Shown in pieces: positions 49,746 through 61,765 of a DNA stretch of 64,000 bases (position 1 is its first letter; each line of letters starts with the position of its first letter). The position numbers and the translations under genes were made by a program. Source of the stretch: Argyresthia goedartella. Taxonomy: Eukaryota > Arthropoda > Insecta > Lepidoptera > Argyresthiidae. A model generated the notes under the pieces. It saw only the letters and a program-made list of their open reading frames with translations, searched no databases and was not told the origin of the DNA. The stretch spans positions 4,491,501 through 4,555,500 of the forward strand of contig OX463809.1 in NCBI GenBank assembly GCA_949825045.1, given 5' to 3'.

Positions 49746-51699
49746 TGTATTTTTAACCGACATCACTAAAGGAGGAGGTTTACAATGCGTCGGGATCAAT
49801 GTTTTTTATTTGTGTTGATCGATTTGTCCAAGACGGATGAACAGATTTAAATTAAAATACAATAAACTAAAGGGTTTACCTGCTGATTGGTCTCATCACT
49901 ATGGTGTCCTGGAGAAATCTAGGAAATCTCTTTAAATATCATAGGCCGACTTATAACGATGTTGGTATGTTTGACAGTAACTCGTGCATTATCCTCGGGA
50001 AGTATCATTTGTGAAGTGGAACCGATGACGTAGGCCACAGAAGGCCCACGCAACTGGTCCATACTTGGTATCCTCCGTGTTGCGTCATATTAACTTATTG
50101 AGGTTGGTCAGTGATGAATGCTCGTCAACATGCATAATGGTGAAATGGAAGTGACGGTGACTTAGGTACCAGGAGAGCTTCCCAACAATTGCCAACGTCG
50201 TCGGTCAGGATGTGATGATGAGATCATAGAGAAATAAAGTAATCTCTATAAATAATGGAGATTCGTATGGGTTTACGACAAATAGGGTATTATTGTAGTC
50301 GGTCTTTTTTCTGGTTTTACTTTTTGTTTAAATGTATTTATAATGGACTAATTGAATGGAGTTGAAGCAGACTATTAAGTCAGCTTCAACTATCGTAAGA
50401 AATTCAACAGCACTTGAGCAAACTATGTGCAAAGCGGGCCATTGCAGATACCCAGAAGTCACACACATACACGTCGCAAATGAGATCCCTATTTACTTGT
50501 ACAATATTGCTATTTTAAGTTGAAGAGCTGATAGGAGATTAGACACTACAATTAGCTTAACTGAACTGGAGATTCGTCAAATGAATAATGTGATGTAATA
50601 ATATTATGAATGACTGTGGGAGCAGATGAAAGCTTGAACACAAGTAATAGAACGCTTTAATAACAAGAAAAGAACGTTTATTTTATCGCACTTATTCTTG
50701 CTTCGGTATTATCCTATTATCTTTTCACTAAATAACAGACCCAATTGTTCAGGTAGGTTAATGCTGTGAGGTCACTCATACCTTGACACCCCCCCCCCCC
50801 CCCTCATTTCCCTACCCCTTTAGGCCACTTTCGTGACGAATGACACCCGAGTTTTAAATATAGTTCCTATTGTCCATTCTTTTCCGAAAACTATATTTAA
50901 AATACCAAATTAAATTCGGCCATCGGTTTATCCGAAATCTGTCCTGGAAATTAATGAGACTGTTTTTTTTTTTCGCCTTCGATGACATTTCCGTAAATGC
51001 CGCAATGAATAATCAAAAAAGGAGTAAATTTATCTGTTTGTTTAATACCGTTCTTATGTAGTTTAGTGAATCATACTTTAGGTTGGAATACTTGGTCGGG
51101 GTTGGATTCCCAGCCAGGCCGATACAGGTCGCCAAACCCTACTTCCTGGTTCCTTCCCGCTGGTTTGGTGGGTTGCGTGAGTGTGTACCACATGCGAGCC
51201 CACGAGCGACTAAGTAGTTATAGCGGTCGCCGCGACCGAAATCGATCGAACCTCATCAACATTTGCTATAAAGACAATAGAAAATGTTTATGTTTACATG
51301 TCGTCGACATTACGCGTATCGTAGTCATGTACCGGGAAATGAATGGGAAGCGTGAAATGCGAGTTAACACCGCGGCCTCGTCGATGGACGTGCGGCTTGC
51401 GCGTGCGCAGACGCCGGTCAAAGTCACCGCCACTGCATCGTCACCTGTTACCTGTCAGGTGTTCATTATGCATCTCTTGTTAACAATACAATAATTGCGT
51501 CAACAACTCAAATAACGAATTACCACTGTCAAGGTTATATTACAGTACTGACGTATCGGGGAGAGAGGTGTACAAAATCTGAACGAATTTTCGATGAAAA
51601 TTTAGAACTGCAGACCTTTACGGATAAAATATCTTCAACACACGTGTCGGGTTAGGGTAGGCGGCTCTCGGGAAACTAGACGAAGTCTTGAAGTCCAAC
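49746..51699. other. Unassigned; repeat block and C15 tract
   Basis: 50150-50230 is a dispersed block also at 16470-16560. 50789-50803 is a run of 15 C. The 142-codon frame at 51066-51494 (plus) contains GRYRSPNPTSWFLPAG and a GC-rich end but matches no family I know; it could be chance or an uncharacterised exon. Confidence 0.35.
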
Positions 51700-52175
51700 G
51701 AACCATAATTCCTGAAGACTAAGGTGTATAACCAATGTGTCTTGCCTATCCTCACCTATGGAGCGGAAACATGGACGCTTACTAAGCAAAATATGCACAA
51801 CATCAAGGTGGCCCAACAAGCCATGGAGCGTTCCATGTTAGGTATCTCTCTCATTGATCGCGTGCCAAACGTCGAAGTTCGGCGGAAGACGAAGGTCAAA
51901 GAAGGTAAGCGGATAGCGGGACTGAGGTGGAGATGGGATGGACCCTTGGCTAGACGGGTGACGGACGGTGGACCAAAGCTGTCACAGGGTGGTGGCCAAG
52001 GGGAGCGACAAGGCCAGTGGGCAGACCACCTGCCCGATGGTCCGACGATATACTAAAGTCGACAGGATCTCAATGGATGCGGATGGCACAGGACCGCAGG
52101 GGTTGGCGCTATAGAGAAGAGGCCTACGCCCAAGGTTTGATGTGGGCTGAGCATGATGATGATCATGATGTCTGT
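51700..52175 (+). mobile_element. RTE-like LINE C-terminal fragment, best preserved
   Basis: LPILTYGAETWTLTKQNM, AQQAMERSMLGISLIDRV, RRKTKV, then after a frameshift GRPPARWSDDI, GSQWMRMAQDRRGWRYREEA, AYAQ and a short tail with gagcatgatgatgatcatga. This is the whole region from the end of RT to the 3' end of an RTE-type element. Frames are broken around 51905-52020. Confidence 0.85.
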
Positions 52176-52344
52176 CTTGATAGTTATAGTTATGCGTATT
52201 ACGCAAACATTATATTAACAAATAAAAATGTACATCGCCGTTCCCGATTCTCACGACACTGGGTGTCACCAGCCAAAGGCTACGTTACGCATTGCAATTT
52301 CATAATACAAGTGGTTGTTGTTTAATGATGCCGGAACATAGCAA

Positions 52345-52536
52345 ATGTTGAATCAAGAAATAAACAAATGTAGCGTCAATGGAATGGCGCCAATCATTTT
52401 CAACAAGCTACCGGAGAGTGTTAGAAATATAGAAAACTTAATACAATTTAGGAGAGAACTAAGAAAGTTGCTTATCAATAAGACATACTACTCGATCAAT
52501 GAATTTATATATATTATAAATGACCCGACACTATAA
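52345..52536 (+). pseudogene. C-terminal end of another LINE ORF
   Basis: The plus-strand frame reads VNGMAPIIFNKLPESVRNIE, then FRRELRKLLINKTYYSINEF and a stop. It is the usual last 60 residues of a lepidopteran Jockey/CR1-type RT protein (LFNKLP...N...FRRELK.LLI.K.YYS..EF). The element's 3' untranslated region continues into the 70-bp satellite. Confidence 0.75.
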
Positions 52537-52765
52537 ACTAAAATAATTTTAGGAATAATGCATTGATAAGAATGGATACCTATAGATAAGAATAAATTAT
52601 AAGTTGCCCGTAATGTACATAACATATTTGTATGCCCTATGGCTCAACATAGAGATTCAATGACATCCTATAACAACTTATTGTTTGTTTTGTTAGTTTT
52701 TGTGTTTGTCAAGCTATTTACCATACGGGTGTAACATGCTGTTCCTATTTACTTTATCTATCTCT

Positions 52766-53329
52766 ACTCTATATAATTTGTACATCTATATAACTGGCTA
52801 TAAGCTACTTATGATTCGAAATTATTGTTGACTTGACTCTATATAATTTGTACATCTATATAACTGGCTATAAGCTACTTATGATTCGAAATTATTGTTG
52901 ACTTGACTCTATATAATTTGTACATCTATATAACTGGCTATAAGCTACTTATGATTCGAAATTATTGTTGACTTGACTCTATATAATTTGTACATCTATA
53001 TAACTGGCTATAAGCTACTTATGATTCGAAATTATTGTTGACTTGACTCTATATAATTTGTACATCTATATAACTGGCTATAAGCTATTTATGATTCGAA
53101 ATTATTGTTGACTTGACTCTATATAATTTGTACATCTATATAACTGGCTATAAGCTATTTATGATTCGAAATTATTGTTGACTTGACTCTATATAATTTG
53201 TACATCTATATAACTGGCTATAAGCTATTTATGATTCGAAATTATTGTTGACTTGACTCTATATAATTTGTACATCTATATAACTGGCTATAAGCTACTT
53301 ATGATTCGAAATTATTGTTGACTTGACTT
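52766..53329 (+). repeat. 70-bp satellite, eight copies
   Basis: A strict 70-bp period with the landmark taagctactt/taagctattt at 52801, 52871, 52941, 53011, 53081, 53151, 53221 and 53291. Units 5-7 carry the attt variant and units 1-4 and 8 the actt variant; otherwise copies look identical. It follows a LINE C-terminus and lies in what should be that LINE's 3' untranslated region. Confidence 0.95.
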
Positions 53330-53385
53330 AATTTCACAAATATTTTTTTCTGCTAAGCTACGTAATCCCGAATTCTGGTAAGTAT

Positions 53386-53720
53386 TTATTTACTAGTTCT
53401 CTCCTCTCTCCACTGTCTCTGATCGCTAAGTGCTTCATCACAGCACCCTAACTTCTCTGCGTGGCTGCAATGATGCTGGGGACACTGCAGGAGCTTCCCT
53501 ACACATCCTGAGACTGCCCTTCGTTCCCCAGGATCTACCACCCGAGATCTACCTACCGGCCCTACGTTATTCATCCTACCTGCTGGCTCTGCAACCTGTA
53601 CCTTCCAGCTCCACCCCCTTACTATCTTCACTCTTCCACCTGCCTATCGAAGACCTGCCCTACCTGGCCTACTCGTGAAGACCAGGGGAGTGCTCGTGTA
53701 TTGAAAACGTGTTAAATCAA
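53386..53720. other. GC-rich island of unknown nature
   Basis: About 300 bp is markedly GC-richer than its surroundings and carries overlapping frames on both strands (81 codons minus, 82 plus). No motif is recognisable. It could be a repeat, a non-coding RNA or an untranslated exon. Confidence 0.3.
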
Positions 53721-54360
53721 TACCAATGAGTCCTGTAAACTCACGACCCGGGAATCTTTTCGTATTCTATTAAATATCTCTAACCTATCTATCTTCATCA
53801 CTTCAATCTATCTTTGGCTTAACTCCTAATGTGAGACGGGGTAGCAGAGGCCAGCGAGAGATAATTAAAGAAATAGATACAGTAATTGTTTACCAGGAAA
53901 TACCTATATCTATCAGATTAATTATTCTAACAAAGTCTAGGTCTCGTGCCGCTGGGGCATTATTGATAAGCCCAGTACACATCAATACCTGGCATAGCAA
54001 AATGTAAACCAGATCAAACGAAGGTTGGTACTTTATAACCGGAGAGAACTGTGCCGTGCGGCCTTGAGTAGGGAATATCGTGCTCTTGACACAGATTGTT
54101 TGTTGCACTGAATGAACACCTTACTACAAGTATCTTATTGTCAGTTGATTGGAAAATGTCCGTTTACTTAGGGCAGTTTAGGTCGCTTACGGCTGATACA
54201 GCTTATCTCTATTGTTTGCGAAATTGATAAATTCAAGCAAGAAAACGTATTGGAGAGGAGAGGCCAGAGACAGAGTGGAATGCTGGTTTCAGAGAGAAAT
54301 GTGAGCTCTGCTGCGTCAACACTCAACAGTGCTAACTTGTATTACCATAGCCTCACTTTT
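53721..54360. other. Unassigned
   Basis: No recognised feature. Confidence 0.3.
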
Positions 54361-54365
54361 TTTTT

Positions 54366-54551
54366 TTTAAAGGACACCATTTACTCACATTGATCTAGCC
54401 CCAAACTAGGATTCCCTGTATCTTGGGTACTAGACAACGATACACATACTTATATAGATAAATATTATACTTAGATAGATAAACAACCGTGACTGGGGTA
54501 CAAACATCCGTTCTCATCAAACAAATATTTGCCTCCACCGGGACTCGAACC
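54366..54551 (-). mobile_element. SINE family B copy lacking most of the head
   Basis: The tail, middle and B box start (ggttcgagtcccggtggagg) are present on the minus strand. Sequence homology stops abruptly after the B box at 54551, so the A box half is missing. Confidence 0.87.
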
Positions 54552-54989
54552 GCTTTTGACGTAGCTAAGTATGTTATCGAGCTCAGAGATGCGTCTGGAT
54601 ATCAGCACAAGAGCTCCACAATGGTTACGTAAAAAGATAATAGTGCCTCAGAAATAGGCAGGAGTAAGGCTTGCTTGCACTAGCGGGAAGTAAGGAGTAT
54701 ACTGTGACCTAGATTTGAGGTGGCTACAACCAGACAAATCATTCTGCCAAGTATCGAGTCTACGAACTGGATTTTACGAATGCTCTCGTTCAAATTACCC
54801 CGAGTTAAATCCAGTTCTCAACCATTATAAGTTTGGTTATAGCAATTGCCACTCTATTAAGTTGACTGTTTTTTTTTGTCGAACCTGTTTCGGCGATGTT
54901 TGTGTCGTCGACTTCCTTGTTGGATCGAGGCTACAAAACGATTTTAATTGAGATAGGACCAAAGAATACAGTTACTAATTACATTATAA

Positions 54990-55240
54990 TGTCCCCTCGG
55001 AGGGGCACGGGCAATTACCCGGATACGAGTAAGATTGAGCCATACTCCACCACGCTGGCTCAGTGCGGGTTGATGGAGGGGGGGCTTGTGGCAAACCCTA
55101 CTGTCATAAGTTATTAAGCTGCCCTATTAGGGCCTCTGCTTTACACTGCTACCACCGAGTAGCGATAGCAGCCGAGACCTACAGCTTAACGTGTCATCCG
55201 AAACACGGAACTAAGTATAAAAAATAAAAAAAACTCGATC
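54990..55240. repeat. Probable dispersed repeat (ccaccacgctgg type)
   Basis: gagccatactccaccacgct, ggctcagtgcgggttgatgg, tctgctttacactgctacca and gtgtcatccgaaacacgg resemble a block I know from lepidopteran repeats. There is only one copy in this window, so this rests on recognition rather than internal comparison. Confidence 0.45.
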
Positions 55241-56018
55241 GATCGACGATGAGTCAGTCAATGACAAAATGACGGAACTTTGAACGGCTGTCATTTGTAA
55301 TCTATAAAAGAAAGAAAGAAAGACTTATTGCACACAATCAAATAAACATATCTTACATAAATAAAAAAGACAAAAAAAAACACAATACGTTATTTGACTG
55401 CTAACTGAACGGTAATTTATTAATGAGTTCTACGAAATGCATGTGACGTCATAATCAAATGCTGTCTTTTTAACAAAAAAATGAACTTAAAAATACAACA
55501 GGTGGAAATATACAATTCAGATACTGTCAAACGTGTTTTTTGAAATAGGTTCAGCTTGAGACCCGTTTCTAGATTTATTGGACTACCTTGTCAAATATCA
55601 ATACAGTAGGCGGTAGGGTCACGGTGTGTCTTTGGTGTGCAAAAGGCACTAACTCAGCATTATGCTGGGGGTGGGAGGCCTCAGCGCTGATTTTCAGTTA
55701 GTGCCAGGTAGTGACCGCGCGTGCCACAATCGCTGTGTAGAGTGCGTGCAATAGTTATATATTTCTTAAATAAATTATAATCGATAATATATAATATTCA
55801 TAGCTAATAAGTAAATACCTAAATCTTTTGGTTCAACTTGACTGAATTTTGGGAATTTGCCTATTTAAATTGTGACGTAGTCACAGAAAATTCAGGTGGC
55901 TAGCTTTATCTACAACATAGTTACAGGGGGGTTGATAATACCCCGCTTCCCCCTTCACTTCCCCTTTTGGATTTTTCCCCGCAACATCTTGTGTAGAATG
56001 ATGTCCTTAGTGTGCCTA
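55241..56018. other. Unassigned
   Basis: 55310-55385 (cttattgcacacaatc after a gaaagaaagaaag run) looks like an inverted LINE 3' tail. Otherwise nothing was recognised. Confidence 0.35.
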
Positions 56019-56867
56019 TCAAAGAACTCCGCACGAAATGTTCGGAAAAATCCGTTCGGTCGATTTTGCTGAAATTTTGTGAAAAGATAGCCTCTAATAC
56101 TCTAATTAACTGTGCGAAGATGCAACCTTAATTAATGACCAGATTCCAAAATATAACGATTTTAAGTTTAACTAAAAATGAAGTAAGTATATATGACGCT
56201 AATAGGCACTTACTAACTTTTTCCCGAAGTCAATTTTATTACGATATTAAAATGTTCTTGATATATATAAATCGTTTCACAAGGCTATTCAAATATTGTT
56301 AACAAAGTTACTTACACTACAAGACTTCGACGAATACTTGGTATGCGTAGTCGTATAGAATATAATAGCCATGCCTTGATACCTTAGACCTAAGTAAAAA
56401 AGAATAATATTGCAATGCCCTTGCAAGGCGCATGTTCTGGGACTAAATTTAATCTTGACATCTTGTACTTGTACATATGTATACCACATGTAAGCGATGA
56501 ATAAATGAAATGAAATGAAATTTCCCGTAATAATAATAAACAAACACTTTGGATCATCATTTAAAGTCTATGTTTTAAAGTTCCTAGTACCTAATTAAGT
56601 AATACTAATCGTCATATTATTACTACTATGAAATAATTTTATCTTAAATCAACCTCAGGAAAAAGGTAGTAAGTGCATATTACCGTCATATATACCTACT
56701 TACTTCATTTTTAGTTAAACTTAAAATCGTTATAATTTGGAATCTGGTCATTAATTAAGGTTGCATCTTCGCACAGTTAATTAGAGTATTAGAGGCTATC
56801 TTTTCACAAAATTTCAGCAAAATCGACCTAACGGATTTTTCCGAACATTCCGTGCGGGGTTCTTTGA
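56019..56867. mobile_element. Foldback element with arms of about 195 bp
   Basis: 56019-56212 and 56669-56867 are long inverted repeats (start tcaaagaactccgcacgaaa; mirror ccgtgcggggttctttga) with over 90% identity by eye along their length. The central 455 bp is unrelated and has one 84-codon minus frame without motifs. It is non-autonomous; the superfamily is unknown. Confidence 0.85.
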
Positions 56868-56937
56868 TTGAAATCCGTCGATAAATAATGCTACAGCAAA
56901 CTTCCCCACTTTTCCCCCCTATTTTCCCATTAAAAAT

Positions 56938-57300
56938 GGCTCGTGTTTAAACGATTACCAAAAAATCGAAAATTGACTACCAATAAATTCGAAATGACTG
57001 CCAGAATTAGTAAATAATCACCAAATTGTGTTTTGGGTAAATGATTACCAAACTTCTTTTTATGTTTTGTGTACTGTTTATGTTTTAAGTATTTTTTGTT
57101 GTTCTTACATGTTCAACCTAACACAAAGGATAATGGAGGCTTCGCTTCACTCACCCCTTTACCTTTCACCTAAGCTACCGCAGTATTTTGCCGTGATATT
57201 TTCTGCCACTTTTGGTGATCATTTACCCATTTTGGGTAGCGTTAATCATTTTGGTTAGGAAAAAAATATTTTGGTGATCATTTTTAATGCCGATATTTGT
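56938..57300 (-). mobile_element. Foldback element with conserved core, copy 6
   Basis: The left arm has repeated aatgattaccaaac/aataatcaccaaat motifs and aaattcgaaatgactgcc; the right arm has inverted ttttggtgatcatttaccc and ttttggtgatcattttt. The core at 57097-57195 reads gttcttacatgttcaaccta, a hairpin (aaaggataatgg with acctttc side, imperfect), cttcgcttcactcacc, taagctaccgcagtattttg. The arms match only copy 4. Confidence 0.78.
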
Positions 57301-57660
57301 TGCCGTTATATAATAAGAATATTAACTTCAAACCCCTAAATCTTGTAAGATCAATCCCTGGATATTTTCTGAAGGACAAAAGATGAACTCCCCCTCATCC
57401 AAGATACACAATTGGATCGCATCGAGTCAATGAACTATACTAGTATATACATTATTATGTCTTAGAACCTAGACAGCTTGGATCAAGATTTTTCAATTTA
57501 ACCGTCACGACTTCATTACAGAAATCTTTCCGCAATTTTTTTCAGGATGCTCGGTAATTAAAGAGCTTAGTAAGGTGATCCGTGCAGCCATATGAACATT
57601 GGATGGAGGAGTTGGAAGACCGTGGCTTCGTGCTCTGCTCCATGTGTTTGTATCGAATGC

Positions 57661-57905
57661 GACCCGAATGGCCGAGTCGGCAGTGACCCTGCCTACGAAG
57701 CCAAGGGTCCCGGGTTCGAGTCCCGGTGGGGGCAAATATTTGTTTGATGAGAACGGATGTTTGTACCCTAGTCATGGTTGTTTATCTATCTAAGTATAAT
57801 ATTTATCTATATAAGTATGTGTATCGTTGTCTAGTACCCAAGATACAGGGAATCCTAGTTTGGGGCTAGATCAATGTGTGTAAATAGTCTCCAAGGTATT
57901 ATTAT
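57661..57905 (+). mobile_element. SINE family B copy, intact reference
   Basis: Head gacccgaatggccgagtcgg (A box TGGCCGAGTCGG), B box GGTTCGAGTCC, cccggtgggggcaaatattt, then gatgagaacggatgtttgta, ctatctaagtataat, and tail domain gtacccaagatacagggaat with cctagtttggggctagatca, ending in a (tta)n tail. The head folds only partly as a tRNA, so it is a SINE and not a functional tRNA gene. Confidence 0.9.
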
Positions 57906-59047
57906 TATTATTACCTACCTATAAAAGATAATATTTTATTGTGTGTTTCTGTGTATTGGTTTATTCCACGGTGGTCCGTCATAGTGGACGGTTTATTGTA
58001 GCAGGATATGGGGAACTAGCACGAGCCAGGAAGCATTTCCTCAATGGGTAGTAACCAACTATACGTGGTGTGCCGATGTCCTTGCTCTGCGTGAGTTATA
58101 TATAGAGGTAGTATATAGTGTACACGTGGATGACGATGATCTCACGAGAATTGTTACTTGTGACCTCCACGAAATTCGCTCGAAATCACAAGACATTCCA
58201 GTTTCAAAGGACTAACAAATAAGCCTCATCACTAGTCATCACTCAATGCAATGTTCTATTAGTTTTCAAAAGAGCTTTAATGAGCAGAGGATATTATTCC
58301 AATACTAGTTATACCTATACCTTTCCAATTTGAATTTTCTGTGCACTCTTTGTAGGTAGGCAAGTTACTCGTCTTTATTTAACGTGAATAACTTAAACGC
58401 GAAAAAACACAATAAGGTAAATTACTGGCTCTGGCCCTGGCCCCACATAAGGTAAAGACAGACTGTACCTGTGTACAGCCAGCCAGTTACCTTTTAGAGT
58501 TAAGGTCGGTCTTTAGAGCAGTCTTCAATTATTATCGAAAACATACGAATTATTACTACTGTCCTTCTCTGCCTAAACTATTAATAACCGCACTGGACAG
58601 CTAATAAAGAAAGCCACCCGACAAAAAGTATAAAGGAGCTGCCACATGGCAGGCAACATGCTGGCAGTAAATTGCCAGCAAGTCGCCGACAAGCGGCTAC
58701 ACGGCACACAACAACAAGCTCACAGCCAACCAGTGTTGTCAATTGCACCAATATTACGGTAAAACGTACGGTACGAGTGTGCCATAAGGTTGAGAATCGC
58801 GCGCCATTACGGCTGTTGGAGTTCGTGGTCGGCGACAAGCGCCTACACGGCTGACAACAAACTCACTGCAAGCTCAGGGGTCATTCAAGTATTACGCAAG
58901 CACCAAAGTGTGGTTGGGGGAGGATCATTGCTTAGCTTATTTTCGTGTAAGGGGGGACGGAGGTTTCTGGATGGTGAGTACGTCAGCAATAGTTTAACAA
59001 TATTTTTTCTAATAAAACAAAATGAATAATAATATCGTTTATATGTT
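57906..59047. other. Unassigned, with a spaced direct repeat
   Basis: gacaagcggctacacggcac at 58689 and gacaagcgcctacacggctg at 58833, each continuing into acaacaa.ctcac, are diverged direct repeats about 145 bp apart. No gene recognised. Confidence 0.45.
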
Positions 59048-59102
59048 AGAAGGAACTCCACAAATAATAGCGCAGTAGCTCATAAATAATGAATGAATGA
59101 AA
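59048..59102 (+). mobile_element. LINE 3'-end scrap (family of 20830-21312)
   Basis: agaaggaactccacaaataa, then tagctcataaataatgaatg, corresponds to 21280-21325 (aaggaactccaccgacaagc, tagctcttaaataatgaatg). Confidence 0.6.
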
Positions 59103-59662
59103 TATGTTAAGAATAAAAAATAGAAATACGATGTGAATCACTTGTCTTTCGCGCATGATGTGTGTGGTATATAGGTATATCGAAAGAGGAAACAAAAACT
59201 ACTAAAATTATGCTTACGTGATACTTGAATTAACCCTCATAGCAAGTTCGAACGACAGACGCTGCTTGTCGTCAGCTTGCAGGCAACCACCTCTTCTGCC
59301 GTGTAGCAGATCCTTAACACTTACATCTTTCAAAGTTATACGCAAAGAGCGAGCGTTCAATAACGATTTAAATGAACTCGGAGACTGCACTAAACACCGA
59401 CCCTAACTCTCAAAGGAAACGGGCTGTACATAAATAGGTTATTATGTTTGTCAGTTCACATATATGTATAGAACAAGGTGACGGACAGAATACATTACGC
59501 AGCAGAATGTAGGTAGGTGTACCTAGCTGCCATTTCGTGATTTGAATTTGTAATGCATTATTCAGAAATAGGCAATAAAGTAATCGCATCACATAATCAA
59601 TTGATCAATGACACAAACTACGTTGGTACATGACCTGAATCTGACCTTATCTGATATTTGGG

Positions 59663-59768
59663 TGACTGTGAACGACTTCTGGGTGTGATGTCGTTGAATT
59701 GTCGTTGGGCCATGTTGACTGTGAACGACTTCTGGGTGTGATGTCGTTGAATTGTCGTTGGGCCATGT
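59663..59768. repeat. 53-bp tandem duplication
   Basis: tgactgtgaacgacttctgg with the following 33 bases occurs twice head to tail (59663-59715 and 59716-59768), apparently without differences. Confidence 0.9.
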
Positions 59769-60940
59769 TGGTATTGGCATTTGAACATTAATTGATTTCT
59801 TTTTCAATAATTTGTTACTAAGTTTAAGTAATCTATAACAACAAAACTTCTTCTAGGCATCTGTGATTAGAGACACGGTTTTTCAGACCTTTGAAGTGTT
59901 AGAAAACAATTATCCTCTGAGCTGCTTTTACAAGGATTTTTTTAATGCAATTTTTTAACAGACAGAGGAGGTGTGCAAACCTTTTTTTTTAAAATGTTAC
60001 GTTTTATTCAACCTAATTTCTTGCAAACGTAGCACTTATTGAAAGTTACTTACCACTTGAAAAATAAATAAAAGGTAGATTTTTTCGACCTGAAATTGGT
60101 TCGGAGATCCTAAATCATTTATCCTAATTTATAAATCTCAAAAGGTAGAGCAATTGTCAAGCATTTTTTTAAAAACGTTCATATATAAAAACATTTATGT
60201 TTTTCAGCAAGGATTTTTAAATCCTTGTTTAAAAGCCGAGATTTTTTTTAAGCACTTCAAAGGTCTGTAAATAAGATGTCTCTAGTCGCAGATGCCTAGA
60301 ACAAGTTTTATTAGATTATTTAATCAGTTCTTATTTACAAATCAATCAATAATTGTTCCAAACAGCATTTAATACTGTCTGTAAAATTCTGGATTTTTCG
60401 TCAAAAAACAATAAAACGTCGATTAAAACGAAACGTTAAGACTTCGACTGACACAAGTTTGGCCTAAATGGTCTGTGCTATCTTCTTTTAAAGGCTTTGC
60501 ATTAATCTACCTCCGGGAGGTTTAAAGGGGGAGGAGGTGACTGTGTGTCCGTCGAATCAAGACGGGGCGATCTCTTTCAATCCAAATTTGGTATCTGAGA
60601 CGCTGTAATGCTTCGGGAACACAGCCTTCGTCAAGTTGACGTGCCTGAGGGGCGGGGGACATTAATGTACCAAATAATATGTACAGGTACACAGGGGCCC
60701 ACTTCCGGTATTACACAATTCCGCTAAATCTGGACGAGCCATCCCTGCCTCTGACCCCATTGCCAAAATATTGCAAAACATACTGACCAACCCAGGCCGG
60801 CTATATTTTATAGGTAGTAGGAATTTTCATATCTACAAAATTATCTACTTAGTAACGGACTATAAATTATTATGACTTGAGCAACTCAAATCAACTTGAG
60901 CTGGTAAGCTTCATCTGTCTGATAAGACGGCGATGCGTCT
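59769..60940. other. Unassigned
   Basis: 59840-59960 and 60220-60305 share inverted pieces (cttctaggcatctgtgatta, taatcgc-type; ccgagatttttttta), suggesting another degenerate foldback element of about 470 bp. The evidence is weak. Confidence 0.35.
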
Positions 60941-60944
60941 CGCA

Positions 60945-61030
60945 AAGTCGTGACGTCACAAGCGACGCACGCGCAGACTTCCGCTACAAACAAACGCGCT
61001 CTATTTAAGTCTATCACATGTGATATCACT
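60945..61030. promoter_or_regulatory. Promoter-like cluster (CRE palindrome and TATA-like box)
   Basis: gtcgtgacgtcac (60945-60960) contains the CRE palindrome TGACGTCA. About 50 bp on, ctctatttaagtc is TATA-like, and atcacatgtgatatcac (61014-61030) contains another palindrome. No ORF follows, so a promoter role is speculative. Confidence 0.3.
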
Positions 61031-61259
61031 AGTGTCTCAAGTTTTCAGAACCTTGTCATCTTGCTTCGTGCAAAATCTAAGTAAGCAACAATAGTTAGGA
61101 TGAAAAGTCAGTCTGTTCAATAGTAGATATTTCTTCTAAGCCAGGCATATGACATGGTGTTGGTGGTATCACTAAAAACCAGAGGGCATATTAGCAACGT
61201 AATAAGTCCAGAGTAGAATGGAAAGTTGAAATACTTTTCAGATTTTATTTACTATTAGT

Positions 61260-61462
61260 GAGGACCTCTGTGGTGCAGCGGTTGTGGCTCTGCCTGCCAT
61301 GCGAGAGGTCCCGGGTTCGAACCCCGGCTGGGGGTAAAGAAAAAGAACCAGGTCTTGGATGTTTACATGTGGGTGACGTCGGTGTTTCACGACATAAGGC
61401 AAGCCTAGTGTGGGGCCAAAAGCAATGTATGTGCTTCTATGTAAATATTTATGTTTTTTTAT
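61260..61462 (+). mobile_element. SINE family A copy
   Basis: Head acctctgtggtgcagcggtt, B box GGTTCGAACCC, linker accaggtcttggatgtttac, and tail domain with a short deletion (gtgtttcacgacataaggca) then agcctagtgtggggccaaaa and caatgtatgtgcttctat. It ends seven bases before the next SINE. Confidence 0.9.
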
Positions 61463-61468
61463 TATGAG

Positions 61469-61765
61469 CTCCGCGGTCTAATGGGTTTCACGCTTGCTTC
61501 TCACACAGAAGATGCAGGTTCGATTCCTGACCATGTACCAATGAGATAATTAATTTATCTTAAGTACATTTTACTGACGTTCTAACGGTGATGGAAAACA
61601 TCGTGAGGAAAACTTCATTACTCCATAGCTGCGGCGATGGGCTAGCCCCATGCCACGCAAAATGGAGTATTGAGTAACTGGCTCAAGTGGGCACAATTGT
61701 GCCTCTGCCACCCCGTATGGGAAAAGGCGTGGCGTCAAAAATTTTGAGTGAAGCATGTTTTCGCG
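61469..61765 (+). mobile_element. tRNA-derived SINE-like element, family C
   Basis: The head gagctccgcggtctaatggg with B box GGTTCGATTCC (cttctcacacagaagatgca between) is a tRNA-like pol III region different from families A and B. The body has cggtgatggaaaacatcgtg, aggaaaacttcattactcca, gggcacaattgtgcctctgc. The second, truncated copy at 15062-15225 defines the body as a repeat. Confidence 0.7.

Noticed and set aside
51066..51494. 142-codon plus-strand ORF
   Set aside because: No recognisable domain, no splice context, next to LINE fragments; left as unassigned.
52766..53329. CRISPR or centromeric satellite
   Set aside because: No spacers; only eight units tied to a LINE 3' region, so a local tandem array is the better reading.
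57661..57735. Possible functional tRNA gene
   Set aside because: The A and B boxes are good but the acceptor and anticodon stems do not pair properly, and the sequence continues into the SINE B body shared with four other copies.
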